From: Pochonia chlamydosporia 170
Taxonomy: Eukaryota > Ascomycota > Sordariomycetes > Hypocreales > Clavicipitaceae
NCBI RefSeq assembly: GCF_001653235.2
Contig: NW_019154046.1
Location: 1 to 64,000, forward strand
Direction: 5' to 3'
Length of the DNA: 64,000 bases
Below are positions 9,579 through 20,600 of this stretch, in pieces; positions within the stretch are counted from its first letter, which is position 1; each line of letters begins with the position of its first letter. A model generated the notes under the pieces. The model saw nothing but the letters and a program-made list of their open reading frames with translations. It was not told where the DNA came from and ran no database searches. Position numbers and translations under genes: made by a program.

Positions 9579-9598
9579 TAACCCTAATCTAACCCTAA
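9579..9598. repeat. Short internal telomeric repeat after the LINE
   Basis: TAACCCTAATCTAACCCTAA, a telomere-like tract about 300 bp after the LINE stop. It may be the target site at the 3' end of the element. Confidence 0.7.
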
Positions 9599-12290
9599 GT
9601 ACTAGCTATCTATTTATATAGTTTTTAGCAAATAATCACTAGTAGTTGTGCGCTAGTATGCACCAGAAGACAAATTTTAACTAAAGTTAAATTCTACTAA
9701 GTAAAAACAGTTCCACGCTAAACGCTCTCACTTTAGAGCATTCTAATATAACTATAAGTTTAGTAACTTATTGCTCTCTCTATATATCTTCTTTAACTTC
9801 TCCTTTTAGACCTTATCTATCTTAGATATAAATAGTTATATACCTTTACTAAGATCCTAGTTTTATGCTAGTAGTACTATACCTCTATTAACCTTAAAGT
9901 AGTTACTACCTTATTTGCTAGCAAAGAAATACTAGTAGAATATACTTTCCCTCTAGGGTTTATTCTTCTAGTTCTACTTTAGAAACTTAGCGCTTTTTTG
10001 CCTAGGCTATAATTACTTTACCTAGCTATAGCTCTTTCTTAGGTGCTTCCTAATATAGCATAGATCTACTGCTATATATTTATATTGCTCTAGAAGGCAT
10101 TTATAACTATTAGAACTAGGAGAACTAAGGTATATATAGGGCAGATAATTATTTAGGGTAGTAATTCTGCCTATAATACTCTCTAGTACTAGCATACTAG
10201 ATATATCCTACTTTACTTTAGATATATCTTTCTTAGCATAAAAGTAAGGCTTTTCTTATAAGTATTAACTAATAGCACCTTTAAGAACTATAATCTTATA
10301 ACTATAGCATACTAAGAGCTACTCTCTCTCTAGGTAGATAAAGTATTCTATAATTATTTAAAGTAAGTACCTACTAATAATAATAATATAGTAAAGAGTA
10401 AGCATAAGTAGGATATATAAACTATTATTACTAGAATTACTAATAATTATAATAATAGAGGTAATATAGCTTATTAGTATTATAGCCCCTTTATTACTCT
10501 AGTAAATAAACTTTTATTACTTTAATTTAGTTTAATTAGGTACTATAATATACTCTTCTTATATTAAATAAAGCAATCTCTACTATTATAGTACTCTAGT
10601 TCTATTTTATAAGCTACCTATATATAATATATAGTACTAACTTATTTAGAGAGCATCTTTAATAAGCATCTTACTAAGAGTAAAGTAAGCTCTCTATAGC
10701 TCTTTCTTCTATATATTAGCCCTACCTAAAGCTGCTATTTACTATTATAGGGGTAAAGCAGCTAGCTCTATCTTAGATAAGGTTCCCTAGGTTAATAGAG
10801 TAGATATTGCCCTAATACTTTAATCTACTATAAAAGGGTTTAGCATATTGCCTAATTTAGATAAAACCCTTATAGCTTACTATTAATATAAACCTATAAC
10901 TAAGTAATGCAATTAAACCACATAAAATCTTAGCTAAATAATAATAACCTAAAAAAAAATAGCTTAATAGTTATAAATACTAGCATTATAAACTAAATAT
11001 TTTTTTGTCTTTATAGGCAGTTAGCTTAAGGCAAATAGTAAATATAAGTAATTATTGCTAACCTAGTCTTATTAAATTATTGCTAACCTCTTGCCCTGCG
11101 AAAGTAGGGTAGCTATCTGCACCTAAACCAAACTATTGCCAGCCTTGCTAACGATTATAATAGTGGGTAGGAATGGCAGATTATAACCTAGAACTCTTCG
11201 TTTAGCGTAATGTATTTATCCATAGCGGCGTACTATACTTCGCAAAATGTATAGATATATTAGTAGCAGCGTTAATTATAAGACGACCAAAAAAACCTTT
11301 AATAAAGCTAGATTATATATGCATCTATATTGCGTAACATGCGTCCCTCCTCTAGCTTAACTTACGCGTCTCTGCATTAATTCCTATTATATCGTTATAC
11401 TTGGTGGAAATTAAGCCCTGCTGTTACGACTAATAATGCTAACTTTCTCCCCGGCTTGTAATCTGTATTAACCGTGTGCACGGACTAACCCTTTCACATA
11501 CATCTAGCATTAACAGCCCGCACAGACCTTTTCTTTCTACCCATCTAGCATTAAAATTTAATTGCATTAAGCACGGACTATATTAACTTCTTGCCCGCGA
11601 GTTTTCTTGCAGAAAACCCGCCGAATAGCGCCCAGGGCGCTCTACGCTCTTAGGTGTATTTATTTTGGGCTAATAAAGTATCTAGGCAATCTTCTATACA
11701 AACTTACTAAGAATTAAGTAGAAATAGCAAAGGCAATAAAGCATATATTAGCATTTATAGGCCTATTACTTTTGCTTTGCCTACTACTATAAGATAGCTA
11801 TAAGTAATTAATTTAGCTCTACTATAATGCAATAATTATCCTAGTTCTCCCACTTTAGCCTCTAAAGTAACTGCTTGTCCTTTAGCGTCTATTAATAATT
11901 CTGCCTGATTTTATTATAGCGCGTTAGCTTAGAGCTAGAGACCTTAAAATTAAGTAGATCTTACAGTCTACTGCGTTTCTAGGCACGTGCCTCTCTATCT
12001 AGCGCTAGCTCTTAGTTATTACTATTTTTGCTGTAGCTTAAGTTGCTATCACGCATTAAAATATTACAGCTAACTTTACTAGTTCTAAGACTCTTAGCCA
12101 CGCTGCTACGCTTGGTAGATAAACGCGTATTAATATGCTAAAGTAATAGCAGTAGGTCTCTATTAGCGCTCTTTATTCTTGTGAGTTTGCGCCTAGATTC
12201 CTAGATATACCTAACTACCTTAATAACCTCTTTCCTATTAAATATTACTATATCTCCTAACTACTCTAGTAGCTTAGCTAGTAATATCTA
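9599..12290. other. AT-rich, RIP-like degenerate DNA
   Basis: About 2.7 kb rich in TA dinucleotides, with stops in all frames. No protein family could be recognised. 11635-11676 matches the core of the palindromic element at 61.6 kb, so at least part is transposon debris. GC content rises sharply at about 12290, where the gene cluster begins. Confidence 0.6.
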
Positions 12291-12522
12291 TATGCAGCCA
12301 ACTCTGCAGCAGTTGACCTGTCTTCGAGCTAAGACCCCGTGCTTGGATCACTCGCAATACTACGGCGATGGGGACAAGGACATTCGTGCACACAACAATG
12401 GCTACTGACGCCAGCTTTTTCCCTGTGCATTGGTGCTTAACCCTGCCCCGGACCGAGATTGCAAGCATTTCCTCAGTCGACACCAGACATGACATGACGG
12501 CGCAACCAGACGGAAACCAACG

Positions 12523-12537
12523 TCGGCCCGGGCCGGA
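12523..12537. promoter_or_regulatory. Candidate cluster operator upstream of the DUF4345 gene
   Basis: TCGGCCCGGGCCGGA, containing the shared TCGGCCCG core, about 200 bp before the start at 12740. Its role as a Zn2Cys6 site is inferred from recurrence across the cluster. Confidence 0.55.
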
Positions 12538-12739
12538 CTTTGATGGTTGGCCTTCACCTTGGCCAGCGGCCCAATTTGGTCCGGTTTGAGTCAGCTTTGG
12601 AGACATGAGTTATGGCGTGCTTACAGTACACCCGGAAAACAGCGTCATGTCTGATGCCTTCCTTGATAAGACCGCTATTCGCCACACTAACAAACATCTC
12701 ATCTAGTTTTGCCGTGATTTCTGGCATCGCAATCCCAAA

Positions 12740-13132
12740 ATGGCCTGGTCACCTTCCGTGCATGCAAAGCTGCTTAAAGTGGGCGCTCTCTTTGCTATCA
12801 CAACAGGGTCCGCAGATATTCTCTTTGGCTTGAAACCCTTCACGTATACTTCTGGGCCCCTCTCGGTTAATCCATCCGTCTACGCCGTCATTGACAATCA
12901 GGTACGCTTTTTTGGCGCAGTTTGGGCCGGCTATGGTGCCATTCTGTGGTGGACAGCCAACGACTTAAAGACCCGACGAACTCCGCTGGGTATACTTTGC
13001 GGAATAATGATAGTTGGTGGCATCGGCAGATTAGCTTCAGCATTAACACATGGCTTTGGGGCGACATGGACCGCCGTGGCTACGTTTTTAGAATTATTCG
13101 GACCACCTGCACTATACCTCTTGGGTTGTTAG
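12740..13132 (+). CDS. Small membrane protein, DUF4345-like, 130 aa
   Basis: Single-exon frame with about four hydrophobic segments. The VRFFGAVWAGYGAILWW segment (residues 54-70) resembles the core of DUF4345-type membrane proteins, whose function is unknown. It is the outermost gene of the cluster, just inside the boundary with transposon-derived DNA. A copy of the shared promoter motif lies 200 bp upstream, so it is probably co-regulated with the PKS. An overlapping frame from 12612 is a shadow. The family call is from memory of the pattern and is moderate. Confidence 0.65.
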   Translation: MAWSPSVHAKLLKVGALFAITTGSADILFGLKPFTYTSGPLSVNPSVYAVIDNQVRFFGAVWAGYGAILWWTANDLKTRRTPLGILCGIMIVGGIGRLASALTHGFGATWTAVATFLELFGPPALYLLGC

Positions 13133-13777
13133 GTGAACTGAGGTTGCCGTCTCGCATTGACATGTCACGGGCAATCCGGACATGCAATACAACCATGTTC
13201 CTTACTCAGCATCAACCCCATGATTATTAGCTGAAAACTGAGACGGTACTTTGAATGGGTTGTACAGCTCTGTCTGGGTCAAATGGGCCCCAAGGATGTC
13301 TCGAAGAGAGTGCCTAGTCGTTGGATTGATGTACATCATCTCATCTTCATAGATATGCAACCAAATAAAACATCAAGTTCACAATTGAAAAGATTTAGTT
13401 GTACGTCTCTGCGATGGGATTATCGCTTAAAAATACGCATGGTGCTCTCCTTGTCCTCCAATGCGATTTGTAACATCGCATGAGCCAAGGGGAAAAGGAT
13501 TGTGTTCTAGATCGCTGTCGACAAGGTTGGCTGAGAGGAATTCAATCACGTAATCCGAAGTTCATTCGTGACAAGTCTTTTCGGATTAATTCGTAGGGAA
13601 CTTTAGCCTCAGTACCCAGACAATCTCGCAATGTAAACAACATGCTCGCCTTCGTATAGTGCTATTGACAAATGCCGCAGACTTTCATGTCGAATGGCAT
13701 ACAAAGCAGCAGCAGCAGTAGTTGGTCCCTGCCTCAGCGATATTTACATAATCGCAAAAGCATGCACATACAATGCC
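13133..13777. other. Intergenic region, no gene seen
   Basis: Gap of 645 bp between the DUF4345-like gene and the convergent BBE-like gene. Only short overlapping frames and a CAG-rich run near 13710. It should contain both 3' ends. Confidence 0.5.
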
Positions 13778-15423
13778 CTATAGCTCATCACGGACCGAGC
13801 CCGGTTTTGTCTCAGCCTCGTTGGTACCAAACAGCTTGAATCCACCAGGCACACCAGACTGAAATACACCTTTTGGGTCAAATTTGACGCTTACCGCCCT
13901 CAACCATTTTTTGACATCTTCTCCGTAGCTGGCGATGGGATCTTGCGCCAGGTTATCTGCATAGTTGAGATACTTCCACGGGATATATACACCTTCGTTC
14001 TGCAATACTTCCTCCTGTTGATCGATGATGCCCTGGATGGCAGCACGAACTATAGCGTCATCCTTGGTATGCGAATAGGCTACCGTTATAACTGCTAGTA
14101 CGAGATCCTTCTGTCCCGGTGGAAGACCCAGGGAATTCTGACCGGTTGAAACAGGGTGTGGTTGAATTAGAAGCATCAGTAGCAATCCATCTACTTGATC
14201 TAGTGATTTGGCCCCGTGCTCCCAGATACGGAAGATTTCCTTATATACGCGTGAGTCTGGATTGCGAAATGAATAGACCATATTGAGGGACCTTTAATGT
14301 AGTTAGAAAGATAGAGTGTTTCTTTTTACCAACCCCGGAGAACCTACCGCTTGGCATGTGGCGGGAGTGTTCCAGCTTGGTCCCAGATCAAGTCGCTGGT
14401 ATTTGTGAGCCGCAATCTACTCTGAAGTGGTGAGGAAATTGACGTGAAGGGTTGATAGATAGGCGGGTCGGCAATTTCTTTGGTGTAGAATATGACATTA
14501 CCAACTGCGAAAAAACCATCGCTCTTCTGGTCCGGCTTCTGATGTATCAATGCAACAAACAGACTTGCAGCGTCGTCAAAGTTTTGGGGTTTCATGAAGT
14601 TGCTAAATGCATGAGCTTGCGCATCCAGAACGGCCTGAGAGTAACCCCAAATAATATCACCTCCCCATAATCTTGAAAGCGGCCTTGTTTTGAGATCGAA
14701 CCGTGTGACCACGCCAAAATTGTTCGAACCACCCTTAAGAGCTAGCCATAAATCTGAGTTCAAGTCTCCTGTCGCCTCGACAATGTCACCATTTGCTAGC
14801 ACTATTTCGTAGGACACTACATCATCGCATGCCCAGCCGTGCTTTCTTGATAAGAAATTAATGCCACCTGTACTACGTAAGTCCACAATGTCTGGGGCTG
14901 TACACGCTTTCAACATACCTCCAGTTAGGAATCCACCAACACCTACACCAGATACCCTACCACCCATTACGGTCAGGTTATGAGGTACCAGTTTAGGATA
15001 TACATTATGCCAAACTGCCCCGCCGCCAATGGATGCTATGGTTTTATCTTCACTGAGATGAACGGAGTCCAAGCCCCGCAAATCCACCGTAATGCCGTCA
15101 TGTATATTTGCTGCCCCAGAGAAAACAGCATGACCACCGCTTCGGATAGCGAATGGTATCCGGGTGCCGGAGTCTGTGTCTTTTGTGACAACCTTTATGA
15201 ACCTTGATACGTCCAATGCGTTCTGCGGGGAAAATATGCATTCTGGTACAAGTTCTTCCTCCTGGCCAGAATAGTACGACGACAATGAGTCTTTGAATAT
15301 CGTGCTAGAGGGATAAGAAACCTTGCCCGGTAATTGAGCTTCAATTTCCCTGCATACAGCATTGTTTGGCTTACCCTGAACTAAGGAGAGCTGGGCCAGG
15401 CCGATCGTAATGGCTAGTATCAT
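13778..15423 (-). CDS. BBE-like FAD-linked oxidoreductase, 512 aa, three exons
   Basis: Exons 14919-15423, 14348-14867 and 13778-14291. Introns are 51 bp (14868-14918, GTATGT...TACAG) and 56 bp (14292-14347). The 51-bp intron has no stop and keeps frame; removing it restores the family's GGGINFLSRKHGWACDD block. I start at the ATG at 15423 because it gives a hydrophobic secretion signal; an upstream in-frame ATG would bury it. The FAD-binding domain has RSGGHAVFSG, whose His is the covalent flavin site in the family, and GWACD, the usual second attachment region. The C-terminus has the LNYAD block. Such enzymes oxidise alcohols or form rings in fungal metabolite pathways, often in the secretory route. 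It is divergent from the SDR gene at 16098 and shares its motif-bearing intergenic region. Confidence 0.88.
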
Positions 15424-15855
15424 TCTGATAACGGTTAACTCAACTTCCACACGCCCGCGTGTTTTAGGGCTAGCGACCATGGACAAGGATCGGTACACTT
15501 TACTGCCAGGTTGAGACAGTGAAGTGATATGTGTGGCCGAAATTGTCACAGCTTGTGAATAGCAACACTCACTTCGCTGAAACCTTCCAATTCGATTTTC
15601 AGGCTACTCGTACGCAGATTTAGAGATTAATGGCGCACTATAAAATAGGGAACCACACATATGTAACACAAGCCTCTCTTACTAAAAGCGAGTGGTTTCG
15701 CAGAGTTTCGATGAATGGGATGAATGCCCCGTACGGATGGTCCGATTTGACGTTGGAAAAGGCTATATCGTGTGACAAAGACGAGAATATCTCCTCTCTA
15801 TTGCTGCAATTCATTACATTCGGTGTGCTGCGCCCGTTGGCTGTTTGTAACTTCG

Positions 15856-15873
15856 CGGACCGATCCGGGCCGA
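15856..15873. promoter_or_regulatory. Candidate cluster operators in a divergent promoter
   Basis: CGGACCGA (15856-15863) and CGGGCCGA (15866-15873) lie between the divergent BBE-like and SDR genes, about 430 and 225 bp from their starts. Both are variants of the shared motif. Confidence 0.55.
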
Positions 15874-16097
15874 GAGGCTGTCAACGCTGTGACATCTTCT
15901 CATCTTCCCCTTCGCAATCTCGATGGTGTCGGTAGGCTGACTCCGCATCTCCATTGATACACCTTATTGAAGGTTTATTTTGTGATACTGTCGATGTTAT
16001 AAATGAGTTTGTGTTGGCGGAAGTGCGCTACTTAGGTGTAGACCAATAGCGAATATTGCCAACGTCTGGCTATACAAGCGCACAACGTCCATCAAAA

Positions 16098-17177
16098 ATG
16101 ACCTCCTCGAAGCCCCTTGTTTTGCTCACAGGCGCATCCGGTTTCCTGGGGTATCTTACTCTGGTAAATCTCCTCAAATCGGGCTATCGAGTTCGGGCTG
16201 TTGTTCGCTCGCAGGCCAAGGCAAACAAGATCCTCACCGCCCCTTCGCTTCGGGACCTCGACCCATCCCCCGAAACTCTTCTGTTTAGCATTATCTCGGA
16301 TCTATCAATTCCAGGCGCTCTTGATGACGCCTTCCGAGATGTGACGTACGCAATTCACGTTGCATCACCCGTGCCCGCTTTTGGGGCCAACCATGGACCA
16401 CCAACGGAGGAGTACGACGAGTATTTTGTACAAAACGCCGTAAATATAGACGTCGGTTTACTTAAAAGTGCTGCAACTGTTGATTCCGTACGCAGAGTTG
16501 TGTTCACATCCTCGTGTATGGCTGTTGTACCATTCTCTTATTACGCTGGTGGAGATGTAGATTACCACGTGCGATTTGGCCCAGACAGCCGAACTACAAA
16601 TATCGCTGGTCCGCTGGGCAATGACGTTCAGGCTTATGCAGCGGGAAAAATTGCTGCCTTGAATGCCGTGGAGAACTGGATTTCCGAGACCTCCCAGAAG
16701 ATCAAATTCGACACAATAACCGTTGTGCCTGGATTTATATTTGGCAGGAATGAGCTGACCGAATCCATCGAAGACCTGAGAGTTGGGAGTACGAACTCGG
16801 TATTGCTTAGCTTTTTGCTTGGAGGACAAAACGAATGGCCGTACAACGGCAACTCCGTGCTTGGAAGCGACGTAGCGCAAGTTCTCGTCAAGGTACTGAA
16901 GCCAGAAGTTGAAGGCAACCAGTCGTTCATTACTTCAAAGGCTATTACATGGGAGGATGCACTTGATACAATTCGGAACCATTATCCCGAGGCAGTCTCG
17001 GCTGGACAGTTGAGCGCTACTGGTAAGCAGCCTACATTGCCAATTATACTAGACAGTTCCAAGACGGAGAAGGTTTTAGGAATTACGTTTTCTACATTCG
17101 AGGAACAGGTCAGGGAGGTTGCCAACCAGTATCTTGAGCTACATGACGCCAGACAGACAGCTTCAAGGACAACATAG
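16098..17177 (+). CDS. NAD(P)-dependent epimerase/reductase, extended SDR, 359 aa
   Basis: Single exon. The Rossmann motif TGASGFLG is at residues 11-18 when started at ATG 16098; an in-frame ATG 42 bp upstream would add 14 residues with no visible function. The active-site pattern YAAGK (Tyr-x-x-x-Lys) is present. Overall it resembles dihydroflavonol-reductase-like SDRs, which reduce ketones or aldehydes with NADPH. Length fits the family. It is head-to-head with the BBE-like oxidase and convergent with the PKS. A role in tailoring the polyketide is inferred from position and the shared promoter motif. Confidence 0.88.
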   Translation: MTSSKPLVLLTGASGFLGYLTLVNLLKSGYRVRAVVRSQAKANKILTAPSLRDLDPSPETLLFSIISDLSIPGALDDAFRDVTYAIHVASPVPAFGANHGPPTEEYDEYFVQNAVNIDVGLLKSAATVDSVRRVVFTSSCMAVVPFSYYAGGDVDYHVRFGPDSRTTNIAGPLGNDVQAYAAGKIAALNAVENWISETSQKIKFDTITVVPGFIFGRNELTESIEDLRVGSTNSVLLSFLLGGQNEWPYNGNSVLGSDVAQVLVKVLKPEVEGNQSFITSKAITWEDALDTIRNHYPEAVSAGQLSATGKQPTLPIILDSSKTEKVLGITFSTFEEQVREVANQYLELHDARQTASRTT

Positions 17178-17638
17178 TTAGGGTGAACCGCGAAATAAGT
17201 AAGCCAGTATGTATAGAAGGTCACGATGTTGAACTTATAATTTGCAAATTACGAAATGCCATGTATCAGACTGCCCATGGCCCTCGCGTTGTAACTCCCA
17301 TTGCTAGCAGAGCGCCACCTCCATTGAGAACGAGCAACAGCACAGGTCCCTGTATGACGGCAAAGTAACCGTGCTTATGGTGTTTTCAGGGGGGATTTAG
17401 CAAATACGGCGCTGCAGCTTTTTGTCTCGGAGTGAGACATCCGATGTAATGTATTGAATTGAATGGTTTACTTGCTATCTTCGTGTGCACATATTAAAAC
17501 CTGTAGCCGACAATCCCAGGTACGATGGATTCTGAGCACGTCCCAGAACATGATTAACATCATAGATTAACGTAACCTGTCCTAAAACATAAAATTTCTA
17601 CTCCATACCATCAGCACGTGCACGTATTTGCCATTATT
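17178..17638. other. Convergent intergenic region, no gene seen
   Basis: About 460 bp between the SDR and PKS stop codons. AT-rich towards the PKS side; no protein-coding signal found. Confidence 0.5.
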
Positions 17639-20600
17639 TCAGTTCTCTGATCTCGCCCCAGCACATACTTGGCCAGCAAACTTGGTAATGGTCAAAGTGG
17701 GTGCCAGGAGCTGTTGGAAGGGTATATCAATACGGTACTCCTTGAATATCCAATTCCGCAACTCTGCTCCGATCATACTGTCCAATCCATATGATGCAAT
17801 TGATCTGACATGCGGTTCAAAGGCATCCTCCGGTATCAATAGCATACGAGCGAGCTTCTCTGTGAAGTGTTCTCTCACTGCAGCAACAGCGTCATCCAGC
17901 GTTTGTGCAGTGCGCACAATGTTTAGAATGCTCTGACTGCTGGAGCCTGAGTTGTTGCTATCGCAGGATACATTTATGGCGCGAACAAGGTGGCTGAACC
18001 GAGTATCTTCCATATAGAAAACATCTGTAGCCGCCGAGCTTGTGATCGCCTTGTGAAGCAACGAAGGGTCCAGCCCAATGACAAAATGATCCGAGCGCTT
18101 GCCAAGTACTTGCGACGAAGCCAGTGCGGCTTCAAATGACACCAACAGGTCTTCTTCGTCTATTCCATAGATACCCTTTCGTCTAAGAGCATCTTCGATC
18201 TCACTATTCTCGGCAACAACGCCGACGCCAAGAATCATGGGGAGGATGACAGATGAGGCGGCGGCTCCGTTGGACGTACGGTGGCGGGCAAGTGCATCTA
18301 GATAGCTATTTGCGGCTGCATAGTTGCTCTGACCAGGTGTACCAAGAGTTCCTGAGATCGAACTTGTAGTCAAGAAGAAGTCCAGTGGTGTTCCAGCGAG
18401 AACAGAGTGCAAATTCATGGCACCAAGGACTTTGGGGGAAACTGCATCTTTCCAATTCCGGAAAGTCATGGAATTAAACATGCCATCCTATAGCAGGCTA
18501 GTGTCAGCAACTCTGTGCCATATAATTGCAGATCAGATTGGTCCCCACTTACTCGAAGTACCATTGCCGCATGTACAACGCCTCTAATGGGGTGTTGTGG
18601 TGGCACGGCCTCAACTGCACGCACAACATCCGACCGAGAAGTTGCATCGCCCCTGACCACTGTAACAATTGCTCCATCTGCTTCTATATCTGCAATTAAT
18701 CTAGCGGCGGACTTGGAGTCGCTACCGGAGCGAGAGAGAAATGTAAACCTCCTGGCTCCTAGTTTCATCATCCACGCCGTCAAGCTACGCCCAATACCAC
18801 CCAAGCACCCAACTAGCAGGTACGTGGCGCTTTTGCTGAATGTAGGCTTTATTCGTTGCGATTTAATGACATGAAGCGGTGTTTCAGACTCTTCATAGGT
18901 GATGACAGTAACCGGCTTGTCAAATGCATCGGAATAACTGGCCACAGCGTCGTTTAGGTTAGCAAGCGGAACAGTCGAAATGTCACCAAGACTGGTAGTC
19001 GACTCCGCCTTAAACAAGCTTGCAACTTTAGTCAGAAGCGTGGATAGAACATTAGTTCGTGCTTCATATAAGTCGAGTAGATCAAAAGGTTGGTAGCTTG
19101 CGCCACGCGAGATGGGAATGTTGTCAATCACTCTCCTATTGAGCAAGTCCTTTCGACCGAAATCGACAAAGCGTCCGAATCGTGCGATGGAACGCCATGC
19201 CTCTCTCGCAAGGTCTGCCTGAACTCCATTGCCTCCGCTGATAATAATATCGACACCGTGCCCGTTCGTCAACTCGTTTAGACGCTCGGATAAGCTCTCT
19301 TCACCGAGCACTATTACTTGCTTTTCGCTAATGCCCAGTTGGTTTTGAAGCGTGGTCGCTTCCTCGCAATTTTGAGACACGAAGTAGGGTACAGCACGTT
19401 TAGCCCTAGCGATGCGGCCGGCCGCAACTCCAGCTGCACCAGTGCCCGGAAGAATCAGGACAGATTCGCCTTTCTGGGCACTAGCTAGAGTCTCAAGGCC
19501 ATATAGAGCATTTGCGTGAGGAAGGAACTCTCCAACAGCAGCCCTGATTTCATACTCGCCATCAACCTTGAATACTAACGGAGCGTAAGCTTGTTGGTAA
19601 TTAGCGAATTTATCGGGGTTGAATCCAACCACCATATCACCCGGCTTCAAGTTAGATACTCCAGATCCTGTTCGAGTGACTGTGCCGCCAATGATGTAAC
19701 TGAAAGTCGTAGGATAGTCTGAGCCCGTAATGACGAGAACGCCTTCTCTTGCCAGGCCCGCCGCCGTAACTCGGATCTCGACGTGGTTGGGCTTTACTAC
19801 AGTCTCTTCGCCTTCACGCTGAGGCACTTGCTCGAAGACAACCTGGCCCTGGCCCACGAGCCTGCCCGATATGTGCTCATCGTGACTGAATGCAGTAGGT
19901 TCTGGACGGTCTGCTCCAATAAAGAAATCGTTCAGCTCCCGGTTTCGCTCCAGACGGCTAATATACATTCTGTCACCCGACACGGAAATTTCTCGCTCAT
20001 AAAGCGCGTCTCCATTCACACTCGATCGCTGAAACTGTTGTTGTGCTATTCTTGTAACGGATTGAACAACGTTCGCCTCACTGACGCTGTCCAAGTCCAC
20101 ATCCAGCACTCTGAAATCGAGTGAAGCTTGTTCCGAGTTCAAGGATCGACTCAGCCCTTGCACTAGGGCATATTCGGGTCTTTTACCAGTGATAAAGCCA
20201 CCATTTGTTGTCCATAAAATGGCAGAAACTGAGTTACTTATGGTCTGAATCGCGAGAAACTCTTCCTCTGTTAATGTGAGAACAAGAGGACCTTCAAAAT
20301 CGGCCAAGAAGATGACGTGCTCAACAGAAGGAATTACTTTCAAATTTCCCACTGTCACAATCCAATCAAAACTCTCCAGAGCAGTTTTAATCTTGTCTAC
20401 CAGTATGCCACGGTCTTTGCGATAGAGCAAGTGCACCCTGTGCTTGGTATTCAGTGACAGGGGTGAACCATTCGTCTCAGGATTAACAGCATCCATTCTC
20501 CCGATACGAACGCCGCTGCTCTCGGCGAAGAACCAACTGATGTCACCATTGCTCGTGTCAGATTCCAATGGAGTCGAAGCAACCGTGATAATGTAGCCGC

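Noticed and set aside
12612..12833. Plus-strand frame overlapping the DUF4345-like start
   Set aside because: Different frame, no homology; the hydrophobic frame from 12740 fits a known family pattern.
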